A stretch of DNA of 64,000 nucleotides from Verrucomicrobiota bacterium (GCA_947454705.1 CANGKZ010000022.1:16809-80808); one strand, 5' to 3'. Positions 17,541 to 27,066 are shown, counted from the first letter of the stretch. Numbers and translations are program-made. Notes: a model not told the origin generated them from the sequence alone.

Positions 17541-18493
17541 GGGAGTGCGGAGCGGAGAGCGATCCGCTGACGGAACACGAGAATTTCGGCGAAGTGCTTG
17601 TCCAGATAGCTCTTCCTCAAGGAGTCAGGAAGGGACCGATACTGAACCAACGCCCGGGGAGGAAGGACTCCGAATTCCACTTCGATCGACTGCGGAAGCG
17701 CAGGCCCGGTGAATCCGGTGACGAATCCAGCGGACGAAATCAGCGGACGCGCGATGGTCACGTTGGTGTAGTTGATGGTCGTGGGAATCGTGGCGGCATC
17801 GAGCGGGATTCCCGAGTTCTGAACTCCGGCGAACGGAAGCACCCGGAAGAACACCACGCCGTCGATCAGGCGCGTGGAGTTTTGCGCGCGGCGTTGATCC
17901 GCCGCGTTGCCGGTTCCGGCGCCGTCGACGTCAAAATCAAAGTAGAGCTGCGACAAATCCTTGGCAGGCGTGGGGGTCCGGAGAAACACGCTGGATGGCG
18001 CCTGGTAGCGATAGAGCGTTCCGATCGGATTCGCCCCGCTGATCTGGGGAGCGAAGATCGCGGCATTGGTTTCTTCCGCGACATAGAGTCCCGCGGCGGA
18101 CCAATAGCGGTCGCGACCCGGCACGAGATAGAACAGCGTGTTGAAGGTGGAATCCCGATGCTTGGCGTCGCGGCTTCCCGGGGTTGCGTCCTTACCGAGG
18201 GGCAGCTTGCGAATGGCCAGATTGAACGCCGGCAGATTGCTCTTCACCGAGCCCACCACTCCGGCGGCGCGGGCGCGTTCGATGTCGCGGACAATGAGAT
18301 CCAACCCGGTGCGGCCGCCTTCCATCACATCGGTCTGGGCGATGTTGGCATGGAGCGCCTTTTGGGTCTGGTCGAACATCGCATACAGGGCGAGGACGAC
18401 GATGGAGAGCAGGCCGACGGCGACCAGGAGCTCCAGCAGGGAGAACGCAGCCCGGCGGCGCGCCCCCCAACGAAGATGACGAGAAACATTCAT
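17537..18493 (-). CDS. Prepilin-type protein, PilW/GspJ-like (cassette protein C-like)
   Basis: 318 residues. The leader ends in RRAAFSLLELLVAVGLLS, a type III prepilin signal: cleavage after Ala before Phe, Glu at position +5 of the mature protein and a long hydrophobic helix. The following TDVMEGGRTGLDLIVRDIERARAAG segment resembles PilW/GspJ minor pilins. It is processed by a prepilin peptidase (not encoded in this window) and would be inserted in the inner membrane and pseudopilus. Six bases separate it from the upstream prepilin and 4 bp overlap joins it to the PilX-like gene, so the group is one operon. Confidence 0.85.
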   Translation of the reverse strand: MNVSRHLRWGARRRAAFSLLELLVAVGLLSIVVLALYAMFDQTQKALHANIAQTDVMEGGRTGLDLIVRDIERARAAGVVGSVKSNLPAFNLAIRKLPLGKDATPGSRDAKHRDSTFNTLFYLVPGRDRYWSAAGLYVAEETNAAIFAPQISGANPIGTLYRYQAPSSVFLRTPTPAKDLSQLYFDFDVDGAGTGNAADQRRAQNSTRLIDGVVFFRVLPFAGVQNSGIPLDAATIPTTINYTNVTIARPLISSAGFVTGFTGPALPQSIEVEFGVLPPRALVQYRSLPDSLRKSYLDKHFAEILVFRQRIALRSALP

Positions 18494-18499
18494 GGCCGA

Positions 18500-19354
18500 T
18501 CAGAGAACCGGAAGCCGGCTGGCCGCGGGTGTGAGGAGTCGGAGATTGATGGAGGAATCCGGTGCGGTGACGATGTTGCCCTTCGCATCGCGCTGATACC
18601 GAGGCTGGGCCGCAATCTGCGCCCGGAAGGTCCGGAGATTGCCACCCGTGCGGACCACCACGTCGTTGCCCACCACCGGCCATTCAAAGGTCAACCGGAG
18701 ATCATACAATCCCCGCTGCATCGCACTCCACTGACGCAGACCGGCATCGGTCTGATCCTTCGGAAGCGACGGCACCGGCGTGAGCTCCACGCGCATCAGG
18801 TAGCGAAACGCGAACCCGGTCTGACTGTCGGGCGGGGTCTCCATGTAGGACTGCGGGAAAATCTTTTCGTTGAACGACCCGCTGAAAGCCCGGAAGACGC
18901 CGCTCACACTGTTGGTAATCGTTATGGGAGCGGCCGCAAAATCGTTTGGGGTGGTGTCGTATTTCGGCAACGAGAGCAGACCGAACACCACCGTGGGATC
19001 GTACAGCAAATGCGAACCAAACGACTTGGTGCTCGGACCGTTGAACCATCGTCCGATGAAAATGTTGGTGGCGGGTGAGGTCGCTTTGACCTGCTGACGA
19101 ACCACGGAGATAAAGTCCACGTAGTTGGTCACGTCATCGAACTGCCCCGATCCGGACCGTAGCAGCTCCATCCAGTGGCTGGCTTCCTGGGCGATGATCG
19201 TGTCCTCGCGGTTCTGCTTCTGGACGCCCAACCCGGCAGGCAGCACGCCGATGATGGCCACCATGGCCACCGCGATGATGGCAATGCACAAGGCCAGCTC
19301 GACCATGGTGAAGGCACCGGTCTGCCGACGCGAAGTTGGAACGACGGACATCAT
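18500..19354 (-). CDS. Prepilin-type protein, GspI/PilV-like (cassette protein B-like)
   Basis: 284 residues. The prepilin motif is GAFTMVELALCIAIIAVAMVA: Gly/Ala before Phe, Glu+5 and a hydrophobic helix. The proline in the IGVLPAGL segment after the helix is typical of GspI/PilV-like minor pilins. The start at 19354 was chosen because its ATG overlaps the TGA of the upstream gene (ATGA), a coupling also seen at the next junction but one; an in-frame start ten codons earlier would only add residues that overlap the previous gene. Part of the four-gene cassette; exact role in the pseudopilus is inferred. Confidence 0.85.
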   Translation of the reverse strand: MMSVVPTSRRQTGAFTMVELALCIAIIAVAMVAIIGVLPAGLGVQKQNREDTIIAQEASHWMELLRSGSGQFDDVTNYVDFISVVRQQVKATSPATNIFIGRWFNGPSTKSFGSHLLYDPTVVFGLLSLPKYDTTPNDFAAAPITITNSVSGVFRAFSGSFNEKIFPQSYMETPPDSQTGFAFRYLMRVELTPVPSLPKDQTDAGLRQWSAMQRGLYDLRLTFEWPVVGNDVVVRTGGNLRTFRAQIAAQPRYQRDAKGNIVTAPDSSINLRLLTPAASRLPVL

Positions 19355-20295
19355 GGCAAAACGCTGTTCGGTGAAGTGCCCCACGGGAACCTGCGGGCGC
19401 GCCCGGTGAGGGAGGCGATGCGGAAGATCGTGTTCGTGTAGTTGTCACGCGGCGTGTACACGACATCGGCAGCCGCCGAGAAATCGAAGCTCAGATGATT
19501 GGTGTCCGGACCCGTCTTGGGAATGAACACGCTTCCCAATCCGATGGCCACATAACGATCCCGCAGGATTTGGGTCGGCCGTCCCTGGGCCAGCCGGACC
19601 GAGCGCCCCTGAGAATCAAAGGTAAGCACCGGGAGGGTGATGAAGGGCATGTTGAGGGTCAGCGAGCCCTGCTCGGGAGCAACCGGGAACGGAACCGATT
19701 TGAAATCCAGATTGGTCACCACCGTGGAAGCGCCCTGCTCGTAGATGAGCGTCTGCATGTTCCCCGGGAACACCACGCCGTCCGGCAAAGTGCGCCAAAT
19801 CGAACCTCCGATGGTCAGGTACCGACCGCGCGACACCAAAGAACTTCCGGGAAGAACCGGCTGATCTCCAATCCGCTGATCCGCATAAAACGCGTAGCTG
19901 GCATGGTGTCCGGCGAACACATTGGTGATCGTGCGCAAGGCGCGCTCGCGAAAATCACCCGCGGGGAGTGCGAGCACCTGATTGTGCGCCGATGCGATCT
20001 GCCCCGGGGCCAGTCCACCTGCGGCTTCAGGAGCGAAGAACACCATGTACACCGGCGAGCGGGACTTGATCGCCACCTGGCGGGCCAGGGCCAGATCGTC
20101 GAGGATCTGACGCTGTGCGGCAGCCAGCGTATTGGCCTGTCCGAAGCCCTTGAACGCAGGCACCGCTACCAGGGTGAGGACGCCGATGATGGCAATCACC
20201 ACCAGCAGTTCCAGCAGGGTAAATGCCCGCGAATTCCGAACCGGAGGAACTCCGTGTTCAGGACCGCGATTGGGTCTGGTGGCGGGGAATGACAT
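19351..20295 (-). CDS. Prepilin-type protein, GspH/FimT-like (cassette protein D-like)
   Basis: 314 residues with the prepilin signal [20 protein letters not shown] near residue 23: cleavage before Phe, Glu+5. The mature N-terminus continues into a GspH/FimT-like segment (AAQRQILDDLALARQVAIKS), the pattern of a minor pseudopilin that starts the fibre. The C-terminal body is beta-rich. It lies 20 bp after the GspG-like gene and overlaps the next prepilin by 4 bp. As a set, the four proteins correspond in size and type to the Verru_Chthon A-D cassette, in the order D, B, C, A on the transcript. Confidence 0.85.
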   Translation of the reverse strand: MSFPATRPNRGPEHGVPPVRNSRAFTLLELLVVIAIIGVLTLVAVPAFKGFGQANTLAAAQRQILDDLALARQVAIKSRSPVYMVFFAPEAAGGLAPGQIASAHNQVLALPAGDFRERALRTITNVFAGHHASYAFYADQRIGDQPVLPGSSLVSRGRYLTIGGSIWRTLPDGVVFPGNMQTLIYEQGASTVVTNLDFKSVPFPVAPEQGSLTLNMPFITLPVLTFDSQGRSVRLAQGRPTQILRDRYVAIGLGSVFIPKTGPDTNHLSFDFSAAADVVYTPRDNYTNTIFRIASLTGRARRFPWGTSPNSVLP

Positions 20296-20315
20296 GGCTG
20301 CGATACCTGGAAGCC

Positions 20316-21128
20316 TTACTGGCGCCAGCTGTAGATGTTGTCTTCGTTGACCGTTCCCTTCTGATTGGCAGGGAGGGACAAATCGGCCTTACCGTCCGGG
20401 CCCATCGACCACACGATCACGCTCTGGTTGATGGTGCGGAAATTGGGGTTCGTGGCAGTGACCACGCTGTTTCCACCGAAGGGATCGCCGACGCGGTTGT
20501 CGTAATCCATGTCGAGGGTGACGATGAACGGATGGCCCCAGGCGTCGCGGTACACGCCGTCGTTTTCACTCACGCCGTTCGGCGCGTAGCCGCGGGCAGT
20601 CTTGATGTTGAGGGCGACGTTGTGCTGGGGATTCAGCGAGGAATTGAAGTTCACCGGCTTGCCGTCGGCATCGTTCACCACCGCGTACGGATTCGCCGGC
20701 GTGATGGCGGCGAATTTCCCGGCGGCGAGCGAGGTATCGGTCAGGATGGCGATCAATTCGGCATTGCTGACCTGATAGGTTCCACCGGTGTTTTTCACCT
20801 GCGGATAGCCCTGCTGGCCCTTGGAATCAAACACCTGCTGTCCGCCCTGCTGCGTGCCGAAGGTGAAATCGGGATACTCCGGAGTGACGGATTGACGCGC
20901 ATTCTGCGACGCCGGCATGCGGCTGTAAGTGGCCTGGTAGGCGGAAACCGCGGAGGCGATGTTCGCAATGTCGGTGCGGGTCTTGGCGACCTTGGCCTTC
21001 TTCTGGGCGCCCGCGAGAGCCGGGAGGAGCATGCCCGCGAGAATGCCGATGATCGCAATGACCGTGAGAAGTTCGATCAGGGTGAATCCCGAACGGTCGC
21101 GACGGGGGGAAATGCGAGGGGTGTTCAT
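20316..21128 (-). CDS. Major-type pseudopilin, GspG-like
   Basis: 270 residues. The signal [20 protein letters not shown] is a canonical prepilin leader (Gly/Phe, Glu+5). The mature protein starts with [20 protein letters not shown] and has the GspG-like logic of an alpha1 helix, a loop with a pilin-type DPWG-like patch ([20 protein letters not shown]) and a short C-terminal sheet. The AWGHPF and DYDNR pieces recall the calcium-binding loop region of GspG. It is likely a structural subunit of a type II secretion pseudopilus or a type IV pilus; a second GspG-like gene lies directly upstream. Confidence 0.85.
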   Translation of the reverse strand: MNTPRISPRRDRSGFTLIELLTVIAIIGILAGMLLPALAGAQKKAKVAKTRTDIANIASAVSAYQATYSRMPASQNARQSVTPEYPDFTFGTQQGGQQVFDSKGQQGYPQVKNTGGTYQVSNAELIAILTDTSLAAGKFAAITPANPYAVVNDADGKPVNFNSSLNPQHNVALNIKTARGYAPNGVSENDGVYRDAWGHPFIVTLDMDYDNRVGDPFGGNSVVTATNPNFRTINQSVIVWSMGPDGKADLSLPANQKGTVNEDNIYSWRQ

Positions 21129-21223
21129 GGGTGAGGGTCCAGAGGGATGGGTCGGATACGAAAGAAAAGCGGGTTCTACTTCGAGTCAGAATCGAGATCG
21201 CACTGCATCACATCTTCACTTCA

Positions 21224-22012
21224 TCACTGCTTCCAATTGCCGAAGATCTTGGTTTTGCCGCGGACCTTGACCTCGGCCCACAAATCAAACGTGCCGGGAT
21301 TGTTGGTGGGATTGGAGGAAACGTAGTGCCAGGGGTTCAGTCCGGGGTTGGTCGGAATCGGTTGATTCGGATCTTCCAGCGGCCAGGCAAATCCGTCGTT
21401 ACGCCGACCGGTGGCATCGCCCGCGAATCCGACCGCCAACACCTCCAACGGCTTGTACCCGGGTGCAGTCGCTGTGCGGTAAATCTGCGCGTGCTGGCTG
21501 TTCTTGAACGAATGACGGAAGAGCTTCCGGCGCTGTTCCAAGATCACCGCATTCACAATGCCTTCGCGACGAAACACCGTTTCAAGCCAGGCGGGATCAA
21601 TCTTCTGATTGTCATCGAGAGTGACAAAATATCCGCCGTCCTCGCCACCCTTGGTAGCGGGCAGGTTGCTGACGATCACACCCGAGAGTTCGTAGAACAA
21701 CGGGGTCAGCGCGGTGTCGTTGGTCCGGGCGACTGCGTCGTAGTTGTCGGGCGGATAGACGCCGAACTTCGACTTGTAGTTCTCGATCGCCATCACGAGC
21801 GAGGCGAGTTCCGACCGGAGCCTGGCTTCGCGCATGCGCCCGGCGGCCAGCGGAGCGAGTCCCACCACGAACCCGGCCAGCACGCCGATGATGGCGATGA
21901 CCGTCAGGAGTTCGAGCAAGGTGAAGGCCCGACGGGGCGCATTCCCGTCCGGGAGGAAATTCCCGATCCGGGGCGAACCGCCCGCGTTGTCTGTTTGACT
22001 CATTACCTTCAT
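21224..22012 (-). CDS. Pseudopilin, GspG-like, second copy
   Basis: 262 residues from ATG 22012 (ATG 22003 is an alternative). The prepilin motif [20 protein letters not shown] lies near residue 30, so the leader is rather long. The alpha1 helix continues into LRSELASLVMAIENYKSKFG with the VYPPDNYD loop, the typical GspG arrangement of a YK...G.YP motif. An in-frame extension to 22261 was rejected because it lies within the BrnA-like gene in another frame. First pseudopilin gene of the block; 38 bp separate it from the upstream antitoxin-like gene. Confidence 0.85.
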   Translation of the reverse strand: MKVMSQTDNAGGSPRIGNFLPDGNAPRRAFTLLELLTVIAIIGVLAGFVVGLAPLAAGRMREARLRSELASLVMAIENYKSKFGVYPPDNYDAVARTNDTALTPLFYELSGVIVSNLPATKGGEDGGYFVTLDDNQKIDPAWLETVFRREGIVNAVILEQRRKLFRHSFKNSQHAQIYRTATAPGYKPLEVLAVGFAGDATGRRNDGFAWPLEDPNQPIPTNPGLNPWHYVSSNPTNNPGTFDLWAEVKVRGKTKIFGNWKQ

Positions 22013-22050
22013 GTCCGGCGTCAGTGGTGTCCGTCCAGCCTTTCGAACCT

Positions 22051-22371
22051 TCAGCGATCCTTCAATTCCTTTTCCATCCGCTCGCTCAACCATTGTTTGA
22101 TCATGCTCTGGTAGTTGAGGTACCGCTCGCGGGCCAACCGCTTGATCCGCGCCAGCATCCGGGGATCCATCCGGAGGGTGATGGTGACCGAATCCGCCTG
22201 TTCTGCTCCCGCAGCCGTCGCCCCCTGCATCAACCGGGGATCCACCTGCGTCTCGGCCCAAAACGAAGCCTCGGCCTGCTCGCTGTCGAACAGGGGAACT
22301 TCTTCCCAGGTGCTTAACACATTCAGTGCCACGTTTTGTCCTCGGTTCCCGAAGTTCGACCGCTTCCCCAA
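22051..22371 (-). CDS. BrnA/CopG-like antitoxin
   Basis: 106 residues. The C-terminal half (VTITLRMDPRMLARIKRLAR then RYLNYQSMIKQWLSERM) is a ribbon-helix-helix DNA-binding domain: a beta strand with alternating Thr/Ile/Leu and two helices. The N-terminal half has FDSEQAEASFWAE, like the linker of CopG/BrnA-family antitoxins that wraps its toxin. It starts 16 bp after the stop of the BrnT-like gene, the toxin-first order known for brnTA. It likely represses the pair by binding the inverted repeat at 22708-22732. Confidence 0.7.
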   Translation of the reverse strand: MGKRSNFGNRGQNVALNVLSTWEEVPLFDSEQAEASFWAETQVDPRLMQGATAAGAEQADSVTITLRMDPRMLARIKRLARERYLNYQSMIKQWLSERMEKELKDR

Positions 22372-22387
22372 CCCGCCACCCCCTTGG

Positions 22388-22675
22388 CTACCCTTCCAAA
22401 TTCAATTTCAAACGGCGCTGATAGAAATACTCTTCCGCTTCACTGAAGCCCCGGGCGCAAATCACCCGAACCAGCCTGCCGTTCGTCCGATACACACTGA
22501 ACACTCCCACCCCGGACGCCGCGCGCCCCAAGTTGAAGTACCGCGACTGCACCGCGAACCGCGGCGAATCCGGCAACAGCCGCACCGCAAACGGATCTTC
22601 AAACGATTCCTCGATCTCCCGAGTCGTTAAGGTCCCCTCCATTGCAAAGGGCGGATCGTTCCAGTCGAACTCCAT
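22388..22675 (-). CDS. BrnT-like ribonuclease toxin
   Basis: 95 residues. The opening MEFDWNDPP, the central IEESFEDPFAVRLLPDSP with YFNLGR, and the end VYRTNGRLVRVICARGFSEA followed by E-E-YFYQRR follow the BrnT fold in order (the family shows xEFEWDxxK, a FxDP segment, a RFxxxG strand and RIISARxAxxxExxxY). The usual K-N-x-x-KH segment after the first strand is missing, so activity is uncertain. BrnT is an RNase that inhibits translation until bound by BrnA. The gene is led by a promoter with an inverted repeat. Confidence 0.6.
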   Translation of the reverse strand: MEFDWNDPPFAMEGTLTTREIEESFEDPFAVRLLPDSPRFAVQSRYFNLGRAASGVGVFSVYRTNGRLVRVICARGFSEAEEYFYQRRLKLNLEG

Positions 22676-22707
22676 GTGGGAGCAATTCGTAAAGCAATCG
22701 CCAATGC

Positions 22708-22752
22708 AGTGTAACTACTTTGTATTTACACTTGGTGACATACCGATGTCAA
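22708..22752 (-). promoter_or_regulatory. Promoter with inverted-repeat operator for the BrnT/BrnA-like pair
   Basis: On the minus strand TTGACA (22752-22747), an 18 bp spacer and TAAATA (22728-22723) form a likely sigma-70 type promoter. A perfect 7 bp inverted repeat (AGTGTAA/TTACACT, 22708-22714 and 22726-22732, 11 bp apart) covers the -10 box, as expected for autorepression by the ribbon-helix-helix antitoxin. Confidence 0.6.
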
Positions 22753-22779
22753 GCGGTTGCTCATTTTGGCTTCAAACAA

Positions 22780-22808
22780 GTCGGCCACCGACGCAATCGG
22801 TGGCCGAC
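22780..22808 (-). terminator. Terminator of the pil motor operon
   Basis: Perfect 12 bp stem (GTCGGCCACCGA / TCGGTGGCCGAC) with a 5 nt loop, followed on the minus strand by TTGTTTG. It lies 32 bp after the pilC stop and separates the motor operon from the toxin-antitoxin and pseudopilin block. Confidence 0.8.
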
Positions 22809-22840
22809 GTTAACGTTAGTGATTAATCACTTCGGGCGAT

Positions 22841-24199
22841 TTACTTCTCGCCACCGTCACCACCGTCGCTACCGAGCTTGTCGATCAGCGTGATCAGCGG
22901 GAGGAAGAGGGCGATAACGATACTTCCGACGATCACGGCGAGGAACACGATCATGATCGGTTCCAGCAGCGAGGTCATGGCGGCGACCGCGTTGTCGACC
23001 TCTTCGTCGTAGTTGTCAGCGATCTTCAGCAACATTTCAGGGAGCGCGCCGGTTTGTTCACCGACGTCCACCATCGAGATCACCATCGGGGGGAACACGC
23101 CGGACTTCTCCAGCGGGGCGGTGATGGTTTCACCTTCCTTGACGCTCTCGTGAACCATCTGCACCGCGTTGGCGACCACCACGTTGCCGGCGGTTTCGCG
23201 GACGATGTTCAGCGCCTGGAGAATCGGAACGCCGGAGCTGACGAGCGTACCGAGGGTTCGGCAGAACCGGGCGATGGCCACTTTGCTGATGACCGATCCG
23301 ATCACCGGCATGTGCAGCTTGAACTTGTCGAAGAGCCACCTGCCCTTCTTGGTTTTCAAACTGATCTTAAACAGGATGACAAAGACAATGAGGCCGACCA
23401 CCACCGGACCGGGGATCGGGAAACCGCCCGCCCACTCGGGGAAGACCACCGTGTAGTCCTTGATGATTTCGGAGCATTTCAGGACGAACTCGGTGAACGC
23501 CGGCATGCCGCCGTCGCCGAGGAGGTCCGCGAAGATCTGTTTGAACTTGGGCACCACGACCACCATGAGGAGGACGAGAATACCGACGGCGACGGTCATA
23601 ACCGCGGCCGGGTAGAACATGGCCGCGATGACCTTGCCCTTGATCTTCTCGGCCTTTTCCATGAACTCGGCCAAACGGTTGAGCACGACCTCGAGCACAC
23701 CGCCGAGTTCGCCCGCCTTCACCATGTTCACGAACAGCTTGTTGAAGATCTTGGGATGCTGAGCCAGACCTTCGGAGAAGGTGGAGCCGCCTTCGATCGA
23801 TGCGGCGAGATCGCTCAGCACGCGCTTGAGAGTCGGATGACGCTCCTGCTTTTCCAGCACGCGCAATCCGCGGAGCAACGGCAAACCTGCGTCCACGAGG
23901 GTCGCCAACTGACGGGTGAAGGTACTGAGGATCTTCGACTTCACGCCGCCACCAAGACCGGGGATCTTGATATTGATTCCCCCGCCCTTCTTCTTGGCGC
24001 CACCGCCGCCGCCCCCACCTCCACCGCCGCCGCCCTTGGCGTCCTTCTTTTCCTTGGGCTTCTCGGCCTCCATCACCTTGGTGGGGAAGAAGCCCATCTC
24101 CTTGAGACGGTTGATGGCGTCCGCCTGACTGCCGACTTCAAGGACACCCTTGGTCTCCTTGCCCCGCGCATCCATGGCGACGTAGTTAAACTTTGGCAT
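22841..24199 (-). CDS. pilC: Type II secretion/type IV pilus inner-membrane platform protein PilC/GspF
   Basis: 452 residues with two T2SSF domains (about 92-215 and 295-420), each with the helical cytoplasmic part and membrane helices (MTVAVGILVLLMVVVVP; IVFLAVIVGSIVIALFLPL). The first contains FTRQLATLVDAGLPLLRGL, the classical GspF opening. Between the N-terminal cytoplasmic part and the first domain is a run of 12 glycines (56-67) flanked by lysines, longer than is usual. The protein couples the ATPase motor to pilus assembly. It is the last gene of a four-gene operon and is followed by a strong terminator. Confidence 0.92.
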   Translation of the reverse strand: MPKFNYVAMDARGKETKGVLEVGSQADAINRLKEMGFFPTKVMEAEKPKEKKDAKGGGGGGGGGGGGAKKKGGGINIKIPGLGGGVKSKILSTFTRQLATLVDAGLPLLRGLRVLEKQERHPTLKRVLSDLAASIEGGSTFSEGLAQHPKIFNKLFVNMVKAGELGGVLEVVLNRLAEFMEKAEKIKGKVIAAMFYPAAVMTVAVGILVLLMVVVVPKFKQIFADLLGDGGMPAFTEFVLKCSEIIKDYTVVFPEWAGGFPIPGPVVVGLIVFVILFKISLKTKKGRWLFDKFKLHMPVIGSVISKVAIARFCRTLGTLVSSGVPILQALNIVRETAGNVVVANAVQMVHESVKEGETITAPLEKSGVFPPMVISMVDVGEQTGALPEMLLKIADNYDEEVDNAVAAMTSLLEPIMIVFLAVIVGSIVIALFLPLITLIDKLGSDGGDGGEK

Positions 24200-24222
24200 A
24201 GCCGTCCTTTTCCCTCAGTCGT

Positions 24223-25923
24223 TCAAGTGTACTTCAGCACCTCTTCCACAGAGGTTTCGCCGTCGAAGATGTTTCGAAGACCGTCATCGCGAATGGTAAC
24301 CATTCCGAGTTCGATGGCCTTCTGACGCAGCACCACGGTCGGGGCGCGTTCATTGATCAGGTTGCGAATGGGATCCGAGACCACGAGGAGCTCGTAGATG
24401 CCCTTTCGGCCCTTGTATCCGGTGTCGTTGCAGACCGGGCATCCACGGCCGTAGTAGAACTGGCGGTCGCCGATGTCGTGCGGCGACAGGTTCAACTGAC
24501 CGAGCTGGGATTCGGTCGGCTCAAAGGGGGTGCGGCATTTGACGCAGACCTTGCGGACGAGTCGCTGACCGAGCACCGCCAGCAGCGTGGATGAAATCAG
24601 GAACGGCTCAACGCCCATGTCCACGAGACGGGTCACGGCGCCGGAGGCGTCGTTGGTGTGGAGGGTGGAGAGCACCAAGTGACCGGTGAGCGAGGCCTGG
24701 ATCGCGATCTGCGCGGTTTCCAAGTCACGCATTTCCCCAAGCATGATGATGTCGGGGTCCTGACGGAGGAAGGCGCGGAGGGCCTTCATGAACGTCATGC
24801 CCATCGATTCATTCACCTGCACCTGCATGATGCCTTCGATGTCGAATTCGACCGGGTCCTCAACCGTGAGGAGCTTGGAATCGATCGTATTGATGCGGCG
24901 GAGGCAGGAATACAGCGTGGTCGTCTTGCCGGAACCGGTCGGGCCGGTCACCGCGAAGATGCCGTTGGGCTGGTTGATCGTCTCGATCACGAAGTTGTGA
25001 ACAAACTTCGGGAAGCCGAGGGTTTCCAGCTCAAGACTGGTGGAGCTCCGGTCCAGAACGCGAAGCACGACCGATTCACCGAACGCGGTTGGAAGCGTGG
25101 AGAGACGCAGATCGATCTGACGCCCGCCAATGTTGACCGAGATACGACCGTCCTGCGGCATACGGCGCTCTGAAATATTCAGATTCGCCATGATCTTCAG
25201 ACGCGACGTGACGGGATTCGCCAGGTGCTTGGGCGGCGGAGCCATCTCGTAGAGGGCGCCGTCCACACGATAGCGGATCTTGAATTCGTCTTCGAACGGT
25301 TCGAAGTGGATGTCGCTCGCCCGGTCCTGCACTGCCTGCATCAGCACCAGGTTGACGAACTTGACGATCGGCGCGTCGCCGGAACCGCCGTCGATGACCA
25401 TGCCACCGGCACCGGTTTCATCCATCGCCGAAAGGTCATGGGTGGCCCCCATGGTCTTCAGCAAATCGGCGTAACCGGAGCTCGGCTGGGCCGGATAGAA
25501 CTTCTCGATCGCCTTGACCACCGCGGCGGGGGACGCGACGACCAGCTGGATCTGGAACTTGACTGAGAAACTCAGCTCATCGATCGCCTGCGGATTCAGC
25601 GGATCGGCCAGCGCGAGCTGAACCGTGTCCCCGTAAAGCGCCACCGGCATGCACTGGTACATGCGGGCGGTCTCGGCCGAAACCGTGGCCACGACCTCGG
25701 GAGTGATCTCCGACTCCTCGAGCGTCACCACCATGGTGCCGAGCTGGTCAGCCATGATTTGAAGCACCGAATCCATGTCCACGAGTCCGTAGTCCTGGAG
25801 GACCTGGAACACGGGCTTGCCGCTACGGGAATGCTCCTGCTGGACTTCCTCCATCTGGAGGTCGTCTAGAAGTCCCCGCTCCCGGATGAGGGAGAGCAAC
25901 GGATCGCTGATTGCTTCGGCCAT
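24223..25923 (-). CDS. pilB: Type II/IV pilus assembly ATPase PilB/GspE, copy 2
   Basis: 566 residues: N-terminal GspE/MshEN domain (about 1-145), then the hexameric ATPase core with Walker [10 protein letters not shown] (327-335), Asp box, Walker B IIMLGE (392-397) and His box [13 protein letters not shown]. The tetracysteine zinc-binding insert (CVKC ... CPVC) typical of PilB/GspE is present near residue 455-495. It drives polymerisation of pseudopilins. It begins 36 bp after pilT and ends 23 bp before pilC. A second, different PilB lies upstream in the same operon. Confidence 0.93.
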   Translation of the reverse strand: MAEAISDPLLSLIRERGLLDDLQMEEVQQEHSRSGKPVFQVLQDYGLVDMDSVLQIMADQLGTMVVTLEESEITPEVVATVSAETARMYQCMPVALYGDTVQLALADPLNPQAIDELSFSVKFQIQLVVASPAAVVKAIEKFYPAQPSSGYADLLKTMGATHDLSAMDETGAGGMVIDGGSGDAPIVKFVNLVLMQAVQDRASDIHFEPFEDEFKIRYRVDGALYEMAPPPKHLANPVTSRLKIMANLNISERRMPQDGRISVNIGGRQIDLRLSTLPTAFGESVVLRVLDRSSTSLELETLGFPKFVHNFVIETINQPNGIFAVTGPTGSGKTTTLYSCLRRINTIDSKLLTVEDPVEFDIEGIMQVQVNESMGMTFMKALRAFLRQDPDIIMLGEMRDLETAQIAIQASLTGHLVLSTLHTNDASGAVTRLVDMGVEPFLISSTLLAVLGQRLVRKVCVKCRTPFEPTESQLGQLNLSPHDIGDRQFYYGRGCPVCNDTGYKGRKGIYELLVVSDPIRNLINERAPTVVLRQKAIELGMVTIRDDGLRNIFDGETSVEEVLKYT

Positions 25924-25959
25924 GGGATGCCTAAAAAATCGGGTTCAAATTCCAAGGGT

Positions 25960-27066
25960 TCAGCTGCGGCCAGAAGCTTCTGCTTCAGCCTTGGCCTGCT
26001 TCATTTCCTGGAGCTTCTGCAAAATGGTCGTCGGGTCCTGCGACTTGGTGATGACTTCCTCCTCGGCGATGAGACCAGCCTGCCACTTTTCAATCAGGAA
26101 GCTGTCGAGCGTCACCATGCCCCACTTGGCACCGGTTTGGATGTCCGATTGGATACGGAAGGTTTTGTTGTCACGGATCAGCGCGCCGATGGACGGCGTG
26201 TTCACCATGATTTCGAAGATCGCCACGCGGCCCGGCTTGTCGCAGCGGGGAACGAGAAGCTGCGAAATCACCGCCTGAAGCACGGTGGAAAGCTGAATGC
26301 GGATCTGCTCCTGCTGGTTCTGCGGGAAGGCGTTGACGATACGGTCAATGGTCTTCGCAGCACCGGTGGTGTGGAGGGTTCCGAACACCAAGTGACCCGT
26401 TTCTGCAGCCGCGATCGCCGCTTCCATCGTTTCCAAGTCGCGAAGCTCACCGACCAGAATCACGTCCGGGTCCTGACGCAGCGCGCGACGCAGGGCTTCT
26501 GCGAAATTCGGAACATCGACGTTCACCTCACGCTGGGTGATCACCGCCTTCTTGTGCTTGTGGTAGTACTCGATCGGGTCCTCGATCGTGATGATGTGCG
26601 CCTCATCGCGCTCCTCGTTGATGATGTTGATCATCGACGCGAGCGTGGTGGTCTTGCCCGAACCGGTCGGACCGGTCACGAGAACGAGACCACGGGGCTT
26701 GTAGAGGAGTTCCTTGGCGCTCGGCGGGATGCCGATCTGCTCCATGGTGAGCAGCTTGCTGGGGATCTGACGGAGAACGAGGGCGAAATTGCCCTTCTCC
26801 TTGAACGCGCTGACGCGGAAACGGGCCAGCTCACCGAAGGCGAATCCGAAGTCCGCACCGCCCTTTTCGCGGATGTGCTGGATGTGGTCCTCCGAGGTGA
26901 TCGAGCGCATCAGCTCTTCGGTGTCCTCGGGCTTGAGCACCGGGCCTTCCACACGATGCAAAACACCGTGGAGACGAATGACCGGGGGAATGCCAACGCG
27001 AATGTGCAAGTCGGCGGCGCCCTCAGACACCATCAACTGCAGCAAATCGGACATTTGGTAGGACAT
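25960..27066 (-). CDS. pilT: Pilus retraction ATPase PilT
   Basis: 368 residues. PAS-like N-terminal domain ([18 protein letters not shown]), Walker [10 protein letters not shown] (132-140), Asp box [12 protein letters not shown], Walker [10 protein letters not shown], and the His box [11 protein letters not shown]. The C-terminal ALIRDNKT stretch stands where PilT has its AIRNLIRE retraction motif. No zinc-binding cysteines, consistent with PilT rather than PilB. Its presence argues for a retractable type IV pilus as well as, or instead of, pure type II secretion. Flanked on both sides by PilB-type genes on the same strand. Confidence 0.93.
   Translation of the reverse strand: MSYQMSDLLQLMVSEGAADLHIRVGIPPVIRLHGVLHRVEGPVLKPEDTEELMRSITSEDHIQHIREKGGADFGFAFGELARFRVSAFKEKGNFALVLRQIPSKLLTMEQIGIPPSAKELLYKPRGLVLVTGPTGSGKTTTLASMINIINEERDEAHIITIEDPIEYYHKHKKAVITQREVNVDVPNFAEALRRALRQDPDVILVGELRDLETMEAAIAAAETGHLVFGTLHTTGAAKTIDRIVNAFPQNQQEQIRIQLSTVLQAVISQLLVPRCDKPGRVAIFEIMVNTPSIGALIRDNKTFRIQSDIQTGAKWGMVTLDSFLIEKWQAGLIAEEEVITKSQDPTTILQKLQEMKQAKAEAEASGRS

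Noticed and set aside
21224..22261. Longer form of the second GspG-like gene with start at 22261
   Set aside because: The extra 83 residues overlap the BrnA-like gene in another frame and do not look like a prepilin leader; ATG at 22012 fits.
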